Shown here: in pieces, positions 46,216 to 55,894 of the stretch | How the letters are laid out: each line of letters starts with the position of its first letter | Position numbering within the stretch: the first letter of the stretch is position 1 | DNA from: Gilvimarinus japonicus | GTDB taxonomy: Bacteria; Pseudomonadota; Gammaproteobacteria; Pseudomonadales; Cellvibrionaceae | Direction of reading: 5' to 3' | Assembly (NCBI RefSeq): GCF_042847215.1 | Contig: NZ_AP031500.1 | Location: 3,472,001-3,536,000 of the forward strand | Length of the DNA stretch: 64,000 nucleotides | The notes under the pieces: model-generated | What the model saw: only the letters and a program-made list of their open reading frames with translations | What the model was told of the DNA's origin: nothing | Databases searched by the model: none | Made by a program: the position numbers and the translations under genes

Positions 46216-47282
46216 TAGTCAAAGCTCCTCATCGCCAGGCCAGTTGCCACCATCAATGAGGGCGCATCGTTTGCTAACGCCGCCGCGTTCACACGCGATG
46301 CCACAGACATACTGGCAAACGGGTTTGCCACCATTGCCTGAGTGCCAAGCTTTTCTTCTATGAGCTCAATCAACCCCTCCATTGAGGCAACACCGCCGGC
46401 CAACACGATGTAATCCACATCGTTATACTCGCTGGCCGAAAAGAAAAACTGCAACGAGCGAGTAACCTGCTGCACCACAGACTCTTTAAAGGGCTGAAGG
46501 ACTTCCGACTGATAATCATCGGGCAAGCCTCCTTGCTTCTTAGCGAGTCCGGCCTCCTCCATCGATAATCCGTAACGCCGTTGAATCTCTTCGGTGAGCT
46601 GTCGACCGCCGAAGAGCTGTTCGCGGGTATAAACTGTCTTGCCATCCACCAGCACACTCAAGGTCGTCATAGTGGCGCCAATATCGAGCACCGCCACCAC
46701 CTGATTATCCTGATCTTCAAGCTGTTCAAGCACAAACTCAAAGGCACGCTCCATCGCATATGCCTCAACATCGACAATCTCTTCTTCTAGCCCGGCTAAT
46801 AGCAGGGTCGAGACACGAGATTCGACATTTTCAGTGCGACACGCAGCGAGCAGTACCTCCACCTGATCCGGGTCGTTGGGCGACTCGCCCTGAACCTCAA
46901 AATCAATGGAGACTTCGTCAATAGGGAAAGGGATGTACTGATCAGCTTCGATGTAGATTCGGTTTTCCAGGTCGTCTTCTGACAGCCCAGCCGGCATTTC
47001 AATGACCTTAGTGATCACAGCGGAGCCGGCAACTGACACCGCCGCATGCTTGATTTTGGTCTTTGACTGTTTAACCAGCGACTTGATAACCTCGGCAACC
47101 GCCTCTTCATCGTTGATGTTTTTCTCAACAACAGCGTTGGGAGGCAAAGGTCTAACCGCGTAGGTCTCTACCCGGTACCGATCGCCACTACGGCTCAGCT
47201 CTAAGAGTTTTACAGACGTCGAACTTATGTCTAACCCCACAACTGGCTTCGTCTTTTTTTCTAAGAATCCGAAAATGCCCAT
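46215..47282 (-). CDS. pilM: Type IV pilus assembly ATPase PilM
   Basis: PilM is a cytoplasmic actin-like protein that binds the PilN tail. The 355-aa chain has the phosphate-1 motif VGLDISSTSVKLLEL at residue 16 and the phosphate-2 block AVLDIGATMTTLSVL near residue 198, then YIVLAGGVASMEGL as the adenosine motif. It is first of pilMNOPQ, divergent from mrcA. Confidence 0.96.
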   Translation of the reverse strand: MGIFGFLEKKTKPVVGLDISSTSVKLLELSRSGDRYRVETYAVRPLPPNAVVEKNINDEEAVAEVIKSLVKQSKTKIKHAAVSVAGSAVITKVIEMPAGLSEDDLENRIYIEADQYIPFPIDEVSIDFEVQGESPNDPDQVEVLLAACRTENVESRVSTLLLAGLEEEIVDVEAYAMERAFEFVLEQLEDQDNQVVAVLDIGATMTTLSVLVDGKTVYTREQLFGGRQLTEEIQRRYGLSMEEAGLAKKQGGLPDDYQSEVLQPFKESVVQQVTRSLQFFFSASEYNDVDYIVLAGGVASMEGLIELIEEKLGTQAMVANPFASMSVASRVNAAALANDAPSLMVATGLAMRSFD

Positions 47283-47318
47283 TTTTCTATCTATATCCGT
47301 AACTTAGACGTCGTTTAT

Positions 47319-47347
47319 GTTATAGCACTTTAACTTAAGCCTGCAAC
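47319..47347 (-). promoter_or_regulatory. Candidate pilM promoter
   Basis: On the minus strand TATAAC (47324-47319) is 17 bp from GTTGCA (47347-47342). The -10 is good and the -35 is poor. The start would be about 30 nt before the pilM ATG. Confidence 0.45.
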
Positions 47348-47358
47348 AAGATCGCGCA

Positions 47359-47387
47359 TATGTAAACAGGCAAAAACCCCGTATAAT
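47359..47387 (+). promoter_or_regulatory. Candidate mrcA promoter
   Basis: A perfect -10 TATAAT lies at 47382-47387, 50 nt before the mrcA ATG. The -35 position at 47359-47364 (TATGTA) is weak. It is back to back with the pilM promoter. Confidence 0.5.
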
Positions 47388-47437
47388 GCAGCTTCCAGTC
47401 GGCAGCGGCCGCTAACTACTTAATTCGCTTAGAAAAA

Positions 47438-49876
47438 ATGCCTAAAAAATATTCTTATCTTACCGTACTTTTATGGTTACTCATCGCGGGCTGCGGTGTG
47501 ACCGGCGTCACGTTTGCCGGTCTATACCTCTATTTAAACCCAAAACTGCCCGATGTGCAGAGCTTGCGACAGGTGAAATTGCAGACTCCGCTGCGGATTT
47601 ACTCAAATGACAACCGACTGATTGGCGAGTTTGGTGAACAGCGCCGCACCCCCATCAACTACGACGAAATCCCGCCACTGTATATCAAAGCGTTATTATC
47701 AGCAGAGGATGCCCAATTCTACGATCATAACGGCGTCTCCATCAGAGGACTTTTGCGAGCCGCATCACAATTATTGCAAACAGGTCAGATCCAATCCGGC
47801 GGTAGCACCATTACGATGCAGCTTGCACGTAACTTTTTTCTGACCTTTCAGCAAACATTTGCCCGTAAATTCAATGAGATCCTGCTCGCACTTCAAATAG
47901 AACGTGAACTTAGTAAAGAGGAGATTCTCGCACTTTACAACAATAAAATTTACTTCGGTAATCGCGCCTACGGAATTCAAGCCGCCGCCAACGTGTATTA
48001 CGGCAAAAACATGGATGAGCTCACCCTCCCTCAGTGGGCCATGATCGCGGGGCTACCCAAGGCGCCCTCGGCCTACAACCCGCTTGCCAACCCCGAGCGG
48101 GCGCTAATTCGTCGCAATTGGATTTTAGGTCGTATGCTGGAGCTGGGCCACATCGACCAACCTACCTGGAAAGCCGCTACAGAGGCTCCCGCCACGGCAA
48201 AATACCACGGCCTAACACCCGAGCTGTACGCCCCCTATGTTGCTGAGATGGCCCGTCAAGACGCCATATCTCGCTTCGGAAACGCCGCCTACACCGACGG
48301 TTACAGCATCTACACCACAGTGAACGCTCACTTACAAGAGGTCGCACAAAGCGCGATCATCGACGGCCTTATCACCTACGACCGTCGCCATGGCTACCGG
48401 GGCCCCGAGCAGCAACTAGACCCGGATGCCTCCGACGAGCAATGGCTGGAAACCCTCAAAAACATCCCCACCTACGGCGGCTTAACGCCCGCCGTTGTCA
48501 GCCAAACCGACCAACAATCGGCCACATTGCTACTGCCCGACGGCTCTGAAGCTCAACTGAGCTGGGAGCAAGGGCTCTCAGAGGCGCGCCCCTATCTCAG
48601 CGAGAATTATCGCGGCGAAAAGCCAACCCAGACCTCAGACGTGCTCTCTCCCGGCGACGTCATTCGTTTGCGGCACACCGCCGAAGGCGCCGTTCTTGCG
48701 CAACTGCCAACGGCGGAGGCCGCGCTAGTCTCGCTTGACCCTAGCGATGGCGCCATTGTCTCGCTCGCCGGCGGGTTTGATTTTGAACAGAGCCACTTCA
48801 ACCGCGTCACACAGGCCACTCGCCAGCCCGGCTCAGCGTTTAAGCCTTTTATCTATACCACCGCGTTAGAGCACGGCTACACCCCCGCCACCATCATTAA
48901 TGACGCTCCTATTGTGATTGAGGACGCTAGTTTAGAAGGCACGTGGCGCCCCGAGAACGATGGCGGTAGCTTTCTAGGCCCTATGCGCATGCGCACCGCG
49001 CTGTACCGATCGCGCAACCTAGTATCGATTCGTATCCTACGCTCACTGGGCATGGATACCGCGCACGAAAGCTTAGCGCGCTTTGGTTTCGATAAAAACG
49101 CCTTACCCCGCGACCTCTCCCTAGCCCTTGGGAGTCACGACGTTACCCCACTTGACTTAGCGCGTGGCTACACCACTTTTGCCAACGGCGGCTTTGCGGT
49201 ACAGCCCTATCTTATTAAGCGCATTGAGGCGGTAGACGGCCGCGACGTTTTTACCGCCACCCCAGCTACCGTATGTCGCGACTGCGACAACAAAACACCG
49301 GCGACGCCATCCGAGGCCCGCACCTTAGAAGAACTCTTAGGCGAGCAAGCCAACGCTCCAAAAGCCAATCCGCTGCCGCCAGCCAAGCGTATCTTGGACG
49401 CCCAAACCGCCTTTATTGCCGACTCAATGCTGCGCGACGTTATCGCCCGAGGCACTGGTAAGCGCGCTCGCGTGCTAGAGCGCGGCGATATCGCCGGCAA
49501 GACCGGCACCACCAACGGCCCACGCGACGCTTGGTTTGCCGGCTACAACCCCGAGATTGTCACCATCACCTGGCTTGGCTTTGACAACAACACGCCACTG
49601 GGTAATCGCGAATACGGCGGCTCAGCCGCACTGCCTATTTGGATTGACTACATGCGTGCGGCTCTTGCAGAAAAACCCGAGCGCGCCGCCCAGCGCCCCG
49701 ATGGCATTATTACGGTACGAATTGATCCGGAGACCGGCAAACGCGCGGGGCCGCAAGACCCCGACGCTGTTTTTGAAATATTTAGGGTGGACAACGTACC
49801 AGAGCGTGCCGAGGGCACTGACCCAGGCAACGGCAACCAAGGCGCACCGGAAGTTCTGCCAGAGGAGCTGTTTTAA
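47438..49876 (+). CDS. mrcA: Penicillin-binding protein 1A
   Basis: A bifunctional peptidoglycan glycosyltransferase and transpeptidase anchored by one N-terminal helix (residues 7-32). The GT51 domain has the catalytic Glu in LLSAEDAQFYDHNGVS and GGSTITMQLARN. The transpeptidase has SxxK in PGSAFKPF, SxN in YRSRNLVSIR, and KTG in GKTGTTNGPRDAWFAGY. At 812 aa it is typical, with an OB insertion and an acidic tail. Divergence from pilMNOPQ is the common order. Confidence 0.96.
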   Translation: MPKKYSYLTVLLWLLIAGCGVTGVTFAGLYLYLNPKLPDVQSLRQVKLQTPLRIYSNDNRLIGEFGEQRRTPINYDEIPPLYIKALLSAEDAQFYDHNGVSIRGLLRAASQLLQTGQIQSGGSTITMQLARNFFLTFQQTFARKFNEILLALQIERELSKEEILALYNNKIYFGNRAYGIQAAANVYYGKNMDELTLPQWAMIAGLPKAPSAYNPLANPERALIRRNWILGRMLELGHIDQPTWKAATEAPATAKYHGLTPELYAPYVAEMARQDAISRFGNAAYTDGYSIYTTVNAHLQEVAQSAIIDGLITYDRRHGYRGPEQQLDPDASDEQWLETLKNIPTYGGLTPAVVSQTDQQSATLLLPDGSEAQLSWEQGLSEARPYLSENYRGEKPTQTSDVLSPGDVIRLRHTAEGAVLAQLPTAEAALVSLDPSDGAIVSLAGGFDFEQSHFNRVTQATRQPGSAFKPFIYTTALEHGYTPATIINDAPIVIEDASLEGTWRPENDGGSFLGPMRMRTALYRSRNLVSIRILRSLGMDTAHESLARFGFDKNALPRDLSLALGSHDVTPLDLARGYTTFANGGFAVQPYLIKRIEAVDGRDVFTATPATVCRDCDNKTPATPSEARTLEELLGEQANAPKANPLPPAKRILDAQTAFIADSMLRDVIARGTGKRARVLERGDIAGKTGTTNGPRDAWFAGYNPEIVTITWLGFDNNTPLGNREYGGSAALPIWIDYMRAALAEKPERAAQRPDGIITVRIDPETGKRAGPQDPDAVFEIFRVDNVPERAEGTDPGNGNQGAPEVLPEELF

Positions 49877-49915
49877 ACGTATTCAGTGCAGGCAAAACAA
49901 ACAGGCACAGGACAC

Positions 49916-49949
49916 AAAAAAGCCCGCGCAGTCTCCTGGCGGGCTTTTT
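49916..49949. terminator. Two-way terminator between mrcA and rpmE
   Basis: GCCCGC (49922-49927) pairs with GCGGGC (49939-49944), with six A before and five T after. It sits 39 nt past the mrcA stop and 38 nt past the rpmE stop, and can serve both. Confidence 0.88.
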
Positions 49950-49987
49950 AATGCTAGAGGGCTAAGCCTCCGCAAGCGGGTAAAAAC

Positions 49988-50206
49988 TTACTTTTTACCG
50001 CCGATACGACCACCGAAACGCTTGTTGAAGCGATCGATACGACCACCGGTATCAACCACTTTCTGCTTACCGGTATAGAAAGGGTGACACTCAGAGCAAA
50101 CATCGACGTGGAAGTCTTCGCCCAAAGTAGAACGGGTTTTAATGGTGTTACCGCAGCTGCAAGTCGCAGTTACGTCGACATACTGGGGATGAATTTCTGC
50201 TTGCAT
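49988..50206 (-). CDS. rpmE: 50S ribosomal protein L31 (zinc-binding form)
   Basis: A 72-aa large-subunit protein. Four Cys (CSC near residue 16 and CSEC near residue 37) make the zinc site of the C+ form, which is swapped for a C- paralogue under zinc starvation in many bacteria. HPFYTGKQKVVDTGGRIDRF is the conserved core. It is transcribed alone, opposite to mrcA and priA. Confidence 0.97.
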   Translation of the reverse strand: MQAEIHPQYVDVTATCSCGNTIKTRSTLGEDFHVDVCSECHPFYTGKQKVVDTGGRIDRFNKRFGGRIGGKK

Positions 50207-50295
50207 GATATTCGCCTATGTTTTGGGTACCGCCACCCGATCACTTGCCGAGCACGGTATCGCAGGGTTAAAGCAACTAAATTTTGAGAGCGGCG

Positions 50296-50323
50296 ATACT
50301 AGCAGAATAAATAACGAAAGCAA
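50296..50323 (-). promoter_or_regulatory. rpmE promoter, extended -10 type
   Basis: On the minus strand TTGCTT (50323-50318) and TAGTAT (50301-50296) are 16 bp apart. TGC just before the -10 makes an extended -10 element. The leader would be about 83 nt, long enough for regulation by L31 or zinc, although I see no clear Zur box. Confidence 0.55.
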
Positions 50324-50470
50324 GTAAAATTGCCCATTTTCCATCCAAGCATGCCGCCCATAGACGCCAGCAACAAATTGCCCATACCGATACACCCACA
50401 GAAGGCCTTAAATCCAGTAAGCTATGTCCTCAATCTACCGCCTCACTATTTATGACCCACGTCAGGCCCG

Positions 50471-52675
50471 ATGCCGCCAATGATGACTTCTGCACCGTTT
50501 GTACTTATTGCGCTCCCCGTACCTGTTCGCACCCTGTTTCATTATCTCGCGCCCACGCCTGCGCCAATCCCCGGAGCCCGAGTCAAGGTCACCTTTGGCG
50601 GGCGCTCACTGGTGGGAATCGTCATCGCAAGCACAGACCAATGCGACTTTGATGCCAATAAAATCAAACCCATTAACAGCGTCATCGACCACCAGCCGTT
50701 AATCAGCAACCACTTGCTCGAATTTATTCGCTGGGCCGCTGACTACTATCAAGCCCCTTTAGGGGAAGCACTGCAAGCGGCCCTGCCCGCACCATTGCGC
50801 CAGGGCAACCCCGCGCAACATAAAGCAGACAGCAACACGCAACTGTGGGACCTTACCGAAGAAGGGCGCGGCCTACCGACCGGCGCCCTCAAGCGCGCCC
50901 GCCAACAAGCCGGCATTATTAGCAAACTACAACAAACTGGCACCAGTAGCTGGGCCGAACTTAAAGCCGCCGGCTGCAGCCGAGAGGCACTGCGCGCGTT
51001 AAACGATAAAAAACTTATTCAACCTGCCACGGAGCAAAACACCCCCACCATCCGACAATCGCCGCTCACCTTAAACACCGAGCAACAAATCGCTGTCGAC
51101 GCAATTACCCCCAATGAATTCGGCGTACACCTACTTGACGGCACCACTGGCAGCGGCAAAACCGAGGTGTATTTGCAAGTCATCGCCCGCGCCCTGACCG
51201 CCGATCCGCAGGCGCAAGCACTGGTTCTAGTCCCCGAGATCGGCTTAACACCACAAACCCTAGCGCGCTTTCGCCGCCGTTTTGGCCCCAGTGTCTGCGC
51301 CGTACATTCGGGCCTAAACGATACCGAGCGCCTCAATAGCTGGGTACGCGCCGCCCAAGGCGAAGCGCGAGTCGTCATTGGCACTCGCTCGGCTATATTC
51401 ACGCCATTAGCCACCCCCGGGCTGATCATTATTGATGAAGAGCACGATGGCTCATTCAAACAACAAGACGGATTTCGTTACTCGGCACGGGATCTCGCCG
51501 TTGTACGCGCTCAAAAACTTAACATCCCGTTGATTTTAGGGTCGGCCACACCATCACTCGAGACACTGCATAACGCGCAAAATGGACGCTACCAGCACCT
51601 CCACCTGACGCTGCGAGCGACCGCCAACCCAGCCACCCCCATCGAAGTGATCGATAGCCAAGCGGCCACCGAGCACCACGGCCTAACGCCAGAGGCCTTA
51701 GAGGCACTGGCGCGACACACCAACGCTGGTAATCAGGCTCTCGTGTTTCTCAATCGCCGAGGTTTTGCCCCGATATTGCAATGTCGCGATTGCGGCCACC
51801 AGCTAAGCTGCCCGCACTGTGATGCGCGGCTTACGCTGCACCGCAACCCCTATCACCTACACTGCCATCACTGTGATTATCAACAAGCGCCAGCCAAGCG
51901 CTGCGAGTCTTGTCAAAGTCACCGGCTAGAGCCCTTAGGGGCCGGTACCGAGCGCAGTGAAGAGTATTTAAGCCGCGCATTTCCCAGCACGCCAGTCATT
52001 CGTATTGACCGAGACTCAACTCGCAACAAAGGCGCGCTAGACGCCCTCATCGACAGGGTTCATGAGGGCGAGCCGTGTATTTTAGTGGGTACGCAAATGC
52101 TCGCCAAAGGGCACCACTTTCCCAAAGTGACTCTGGTCGTTATTTTGGATGTGGACAGCGGCCTTTTTAGCGCCGACTTTCGCGGCCCCGAACGCATGGG
52201 TCAGCTAATTACTCAAGTCGCCGGTCGCGCCGGTCGCGCCGAGCAACCCGGCCAAGTATTACTGCAAAGTCAGCACGGTGATCACCCGTTGCTGCAACTG
52301 TTACTTAACCAAGGCTACGGCCAATTTGCCCAGGCGCTGCTCGATGAGCGCGAGCTAACCTTAATGCCGCCGCTGGCATTTCTCGCGCTGCTGCGGGCCG
52401 ACGCCCCCAACCCCGGTGCTGCCATGGCGTTTTTACAGCAAGCTCGCGAGCTCGCCGAGTCGATTCAAACCGATCAGCAGATACAAATACTAGGCCCCAT
52501 GCCCGCGTTAATGGAAAAGCGCGGCCAGCGGTTTCGCTACTTACTCCAGTTTAAAGCACTCAGTCGCCGCACGCTTAGCGTTTATATCCGTCAACTCATT
52601 GCCCTTATTAGCGCGCAAAAAGCCAGCCGCACCACTCGCTGGTCGATCGATATCGACCCTCAAGAAATGGGCTGA
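50471..52675 (+). CDS. priA: Primosomal protein N' (replication restart helicase PriA)
   Basis: PriA reloads the replisome at stalled forks. The 734-aa protein has an N-terminal 3'BD domain, Walker A TGSGKTEVYL near residue 223, the DEEH box IIDEEHDGSF, a zinc module (CRDCGHQLSCPHC, CHHC, CESC), and helicase motif VAGRAGRA. It can start at the first ATG (50471) or at two ATGs just inside (50480, 50483). AGG lies 4 nt before the first. It and the DnaT-like gene at 15707 are likely partners, since DnaT-type domains act with PriA in other bacteria. Confidence 0.95.
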   Translation: MPPMMTSAPFVLIALPVPVRTLFHYLAPTPAPIPGARVKVTFGGRSLVGIVIASTDQCDFDANKIKPINSVIDHQPLISNHLLEFIRWAADYYQAPLGEALQAALPAPLRQGNPAQHKADSNTQLWDLTEEGRGLPTGALKRARQQAGIISKLQQTGTSSWAELKAAGCSREALRALNDKKLIQPATEQNTPTIRQSPLTLNTEQQIAVDAITPNEFGVHLLDGTTGSGKTEVYLQVIARALTADPQAQALVLVPEIGLTPQTLARFRRRFGPSVCAVHSGLNDTERLNSWVRAAQGEARVVIGTRSAIFTPLATPGLIIIDEEHDGSFKQQDGFRYSARDLAVVRAQKLNIPLILGSATPSLETLHNAQNGRYQHLHLTLRATANPATPIEVIDSQAATEHHGLTPEALEALARHTNAGNQALVFLNRRGFAPILQCRDCGHQLSCPHCDARLTLHRNPYHLHCHHCDYQQAPAKRCESCQSHRLEPLGAGTERSEEYLSRAFPSTPVIRIDRDSTRNKGALDALIDRVHEGEPCILVGTQMLAKGHHFPKVTLVVILDVDSGLFSADFRGPERMGQLITQVAGRAGRAEQPGQVLLQSQHGDHPLLQLLLNQGYGQFAQALLDERELTLMPPLAFLALLRADAPNPGAAMAFLQQARELAESIQTDQQIQILGPMPALMEKRGQRFRYLLQFKALSRRTLSVYIRQLIALISAQKASRTTRWSIDIDPQEMG

Positions 52676-52766
52676 TTCAACTCATTCGCGCTTATTGACC
52701 ACAAGCAATTGCAGCGGTGGCACTCGCGCCCGTAAAATAGCGGCTTTTATCGTTAAGCGAACAGCC

Positions 52767-53351
52767 ATGACCCGCGATTACGCCCGCAAAAAACGCCCTG
52801 CACCCAAGGCTACAAAGCCCCGCAACCAAGCACCTGCATGGGTCTGGCTGTTTATTGGCTCCATGCTCGGGGCCTTTGTCATGTTCCTGGTTTATCTATG
52901 GGGTATTTCACCCAATCACCCGGCACCACAAACAGCGGCCAAACAAAGCACACCCGAGCCACAAACAAAACCCGCTGCCGACCCAAACAAAAAAGCGCCG
53001 CTGCCCAAGCCACGCTTTGATTTTTATAAGTTACTGCAAGAGGAAGAGGTGATCGTGCCAGCCACTGAGCCAAATCGCCGCAGCGACGACACGCCACCGG
53101 CAACGCCAGTCGAATACCTGTTGCAAGTAGGTTCGTTTCGCAACCCTGATGACGCCGATAAACTGCGTGCGCAACTGATCTTGCTAAATTTAGATGCCCG
53201 TACCGAAAGCGTGACCATTAACAATGGTGAGCGCTGGCACCGCGTAGTGGTCGGCCCGTTCGATAATCAAAGCAAACTATCCAAAGCCCGCACAACGCTG
53301 GTAACCAACCAGTACAATGCGCTGGTACTCAAACGCAAACCCGGCGGCTAG
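52767..53351 (+). CDS. ftsN: Cell division protein FtsN-like, SPOR domain
   Basis: A 194-aa bitopic protein: basic cytoplasmic N-terminus (RDYARKKRPAPKATKPR), membrane helix at residues 27-49, Pro/Lys-rich linker, and C-terminal SPOR domain (YLLQVGSFRNPDDADKLRAQL). The position upstream of hslVU is the classic ftsN locus. ATG 52767 is chosen; the frame is open earlier inside priA's tail but without conservation. Confidence 0.88.
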   Translation: MTRDYARKKRPAPKATKPRNQAPAWVWLFIGSMLGAFVMFLVYLWGISPNHPAPQTAAKQSTPEPQTKPAADPNKKAPLPKPRFDFYKLLQEEEVIVPATEPNRRSDDTPPATPVEYLLQVGSFRNPDDADKLRAQLILLNLDARTESVTINNGERWHRVVVGPFDNQSKLSKARTTLVTNQYNALVLKRKPGG

Positions 53352-53368
53352 CCGCGTCCACCACTGCG

Positions 53369-53396
53369 CTTGAAATTATCAAGCGCGCCCCCATCT
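53369..53396 (+). promoter_or_regulatory. Sigma-32 (RpoH) heat-shock promoter of hslVU
   Basis: CTTGAAA (53369-53375) and CCCCATCT (53389-53396) match the RpoH consensus CTTGAAA-N11-16-CCCCATnT exactly, with a 13-nt spacer. Start expected near 53402, about 73 nt before the hslV GTG. Agrees with hslVU being heat-shock genes. Confidence 0.85.
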
Positions 53397-53474
53397 AATC
53401 TCTTCAACGCCGCCACCCATTTGTGCGGCATCTAATATTTTTAATTGCACCCTCTAAGGCATAAAGGACTTTCT

Positions 53475-54014
53475 GTGGAACAGTACCGAGGCACCACCAT
53501 ACTCTCCGTGCGCCGTGGCAACACCGTAGTCATCGGTGGCGACGGCCAGGTATCACTGGGCAACACCATTATGAAAGGTAATGCCCGCAAAGTGCGGCGC
53601 CTATACAAAGATCAGGTTTTGGCCGGCTTTGCCGGGGGCACCGCCGACGCCTTCACCTTATTTGAGCGCTTTGAAGCAAAGCTCGAGGCCTACAACGGCC
53701 AGCTGACCCGCGCGGCGGTAGAGCTTGCCAAAGACTGGCGCACCGAGCGCTCACTGCGCAAGCTGGAGGCGCTGCTAGCGGTCGCAGACAAAGATGCGTC
53801 ACTCATTATTACCGGTAATGGCGATGTGATTCAGCCCGAGGACGACTTAATCGCCATCGGCTCTGGCGGTGCTTTCGCGCAATCAGCCGCACGCGCCCTG
53901 CTGGACAACACAGAGCTCGACGCCGGTAGCATCGTCAACAAAAGCCTCAACATTGCCGGCGACGTCTGCATCTACACCAATCACAACCAGACCATCGAAA
54001 CACTGGACTACTAA
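53475..54014 (+). CDS. hslV: ATP-dependent protease subunit HslV
   Basis: HslV is the peptidase of the HslUV complex. The catalytic Thr is in GTTILSVRRGN. The start is the GTG at 53475, because AAGGA at 53464-53468 is 6 nt upstream; this leaves a short MEQYRG propeptide before the Thr. The open frame begins 10 codons earlier. At 179 aa it has the usual length. Other blocks are VIGGDGQVSLGN and GSGGAFAQSAARAL. Confidence 0.96.
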   Translation: MEQYRGTTILSVRRGNTVVIGGDGQVSLGNTIMKGNARKVRRLYKDQVLAGFAGGTADAFTLFERFEAKLEAYNGQLTRAAVELAKDWRTERSLRKLEALLAVADKDASLIITGNGDVIQPEDDLIAIGSGGAFAQSAARALLDNTELDAGSIVNKSLNIAGDVCIYTNHNQTIETLDY

Positions 54015-54032
54015 CCCGCGAGTAATATCGAT

Positions 54033-55349
54033 ATGTCTAGCATGACTCCCCGTGAAATTGTTCACGAGCTCGACCGCTTTATTGTCGGTCAGAATCAAGC
54101 CAAGCGTTCAGTGGCCATTGCCCTGCGTAACCGCTGGCGCCGCATGCAAGTTGATACCGACCTGCGAGCTGAAATAACCCCCAAGAATATTTTAATGATT
54201 GGCCCCACCGGCGTCGGTAAAACCGAAATCGCCCGCCGCTTAGCCAAGCTGGCTAACGCGCCCTTTATTAAAGTTGAGGCCACCAAATTTACCGAAGTCG
54301 GCTACGTCGGCCGCGACGTTGAATCCATCATTCGCGACCTAGTCGAAAGCGCCATGAAGATGCAGCGCGAACAGGCCATGAAGCGCGTCGAGTTGCGCGC
54401 CGCCGAAGCGGCCGAAGATCGCGTACTTGACGTTTTGCTACCCAAAGCGCGCGGCGAGCAAGAAACCGACAGCGGCGAGAACACCCGTCAAATCTTTCGT
54501 AAAAAATTGCGTGAAGGCGAGCTGGATGAGCGCGAGATCGAAATAGAAGTTTCGGCCACTCCCGTTGGAGTCGAAATTATGGCGCCACCCGGGATGGAGG
54601 AGATGACCAGCCAGCTGCAAAACATGTTCTCGTCCATGTCGAACGACAAAAAACAAAGCAGCAAGATGACCGTTAAGCAGGCCCTTAAAACCCTGCAAGA
54701 GGAAGAGGCCGCCAAACTCGTTAACAACGAAGACTTAAAAGCGCAGTCGATTGAGTCGGTCGAACAAAACGGTATCGTCTTTATCGATGAGATCGATAAA
54801 GTAGCCAAGCGCGGCGAAAGTGGCGGCACCGATGTTTCTCGCGAGGGTGTACAACGCGATTTACTGCCACTTATTGAAGGCTGCACCGTTAGCACCAAGC
54901 ACGGCATGGTGAAAACCGATCACATTCTGTTTATCACCTCGGGGGCGTTTCATTTAAGCAAGCCCTCAGACTTAATCCCCGAGCTGCAGGGTCGCCTACC
55001 TATCCGGGTAGAACTACAGGCGCTGACTCCCGATGACTTTGAGCGTATTCTGACGGAACCATCCGCGTCATTGACGGAGCAGCATCAAGCTCTAATGAAT
55101 ACCGAAGGTGTAAAAATTCAATTCACCGCCGATGGTATTCGTCGCATTGCCGAAATGGCCTACGAGGTTAATGAGCGCACCGAGAATATTGGCGCTCGCC
55201 GACTGCACACGCTGCTCGAACGATTACTTGAAAGCATTTCATTCGATGCTGGCGGCGGTGACGAGGAGGTATCGATTGATGCCGCCTATGTCGAAGAGCA
55301 ACTGGGCGAACTGGCGCAGAATGAAGACCTAAGCCGGTACATTCTTTAA
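54033..55349 (+). CDS. hslU: ATP-dependent protease ATPase subunit HslU
   Basis: The AAA+ unfoldase of HslUV. The 438-aa chain begins with MTPREIVHELDRFIVGQ, has Walker A GPTGVGKTEIARR near residue 57, Walker B GIVFIDEIDKV near residue 248, a central I-domain, and the C-terminal SRYIL tail that docks into HslV. It follows hslV by 18 nt under the same heat-shock promoter. Confidence 0.97.
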   Translation: MSSMTPREIVHELDRFIVGQNQAKRSVAIALRNRWRRMQVDTDLRAEITPKNILMIGPTGVGKTEIARRLAKLANAPFIKVEATKFTEVGYVGRDVESIIRDLVESAMKMQREQAMKRVELRAAEAAEDRVLDVLLPKARGEQETDSGENTRQIFRKKLREGELDEREIEIEVSATPVGVEIMAPPGMEEMTSQLQNMFSSMSNDKKQSSKMTVKQALKTLQEEEAAKLVNNEDLKAQSIESVEQNGIVFIDEIDKVAKRGESGGTDVSREGVQRDLLPLIEGCTVSTKHGMVKTDHILFITSGAFHLSKPSDLIPELQGRLPIRVELQALTPDDFERILTEPSASLTEQHQALMNTEGVKIQFTADGIRRIAEMAYEVNERTENIGARRLHTLLERLLESISFDAGGGDEEVSIDAAYVEEQLGELAQNEDLSRYIL

Positions 55350-55373
55350 GTAAAGGTTGAATAGAAAGCGCTA

Positions 55374-55754
55374 ATGAGTAAAGCCCCGGATCGTATCACG
55401 CAACACCGCAAAAGCGCCGAGCTGGAGTTCCAGTTCGGCGCCGAGCACTACCGCCTTAGCGCCGAGTTTTTGCGGGTGCACTCCCCCAGTGCCGAAGTCA
55501 AAGGCCACGGCCCGGGCCAAGCCGTACTGCAAACCGGCAAACAGGACGTTAACATCAAGCGCATTGAAGCGGTGGGCAATTACGCCATTAAGCTAGTGTT
55601 TGACGACGGCCACGACACGGGCATCTATACCTGGGCACAGCTGTATGACTTTTGCCAGCACCACGATCGCTACTGGCAGGATTACCTCGAAGCCCTAAAA
55701 AAAGCCGGCGCGAGCCGTTTACCGGATGACGTCCAAGTGATCAAGCTCATGTAA
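55374..55754 (+). CDS. DUF971 domain protein
   Basis: A 126-aa soluble protein with the DUF971/GBBH-like pattern: LEFQFGAEHYRLSAEFLRVHSPSAEVKGHG split into two blocks, then VGNYAIKLVFDDGHDTGIYTW and LYDFC. The fold belongs to the gamma-butyrobetaine hydroxylase N-terminal type, and members may relate to Fe-S or one-carbon systems; the role is not established. It lies 24 nt after hslU, so it is probably in the same heat-shock transcript. Confidence 0.85.
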   Translation: MSKAPDRITQHRKSAELEFQFGAEHYRLSAEFLRVHSPSAEVKGHGPGQAVLQTGKQDVNIKRIEAVGNYAIKLVFDDGHDTGIYTWAQLYDFCQHHDRYWQDYLEALKKAGASRLPDDVQVIKLM

Positions 55755-55894
55755 ACGCTCTTGCCTAAGGGCTACCTACCGACCACAATAATTACCCCAA
55801 GCACACCTAACGCTCATTACAACATTGGCGCATTTTCGCGTTTTGGCTGATTACTCGCTACAATAGCCAACTTTTGCTCAGCTGGCCCTTTATA

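Noticed and set aside
53366..53386. Perfect 8-bp inverted repeat GCGCTTGA/TCAAGCGC as a terminator of ftsN
   Set aside because: No U-run follows; the sequence is better explained as part of the sigma-32 promoter.
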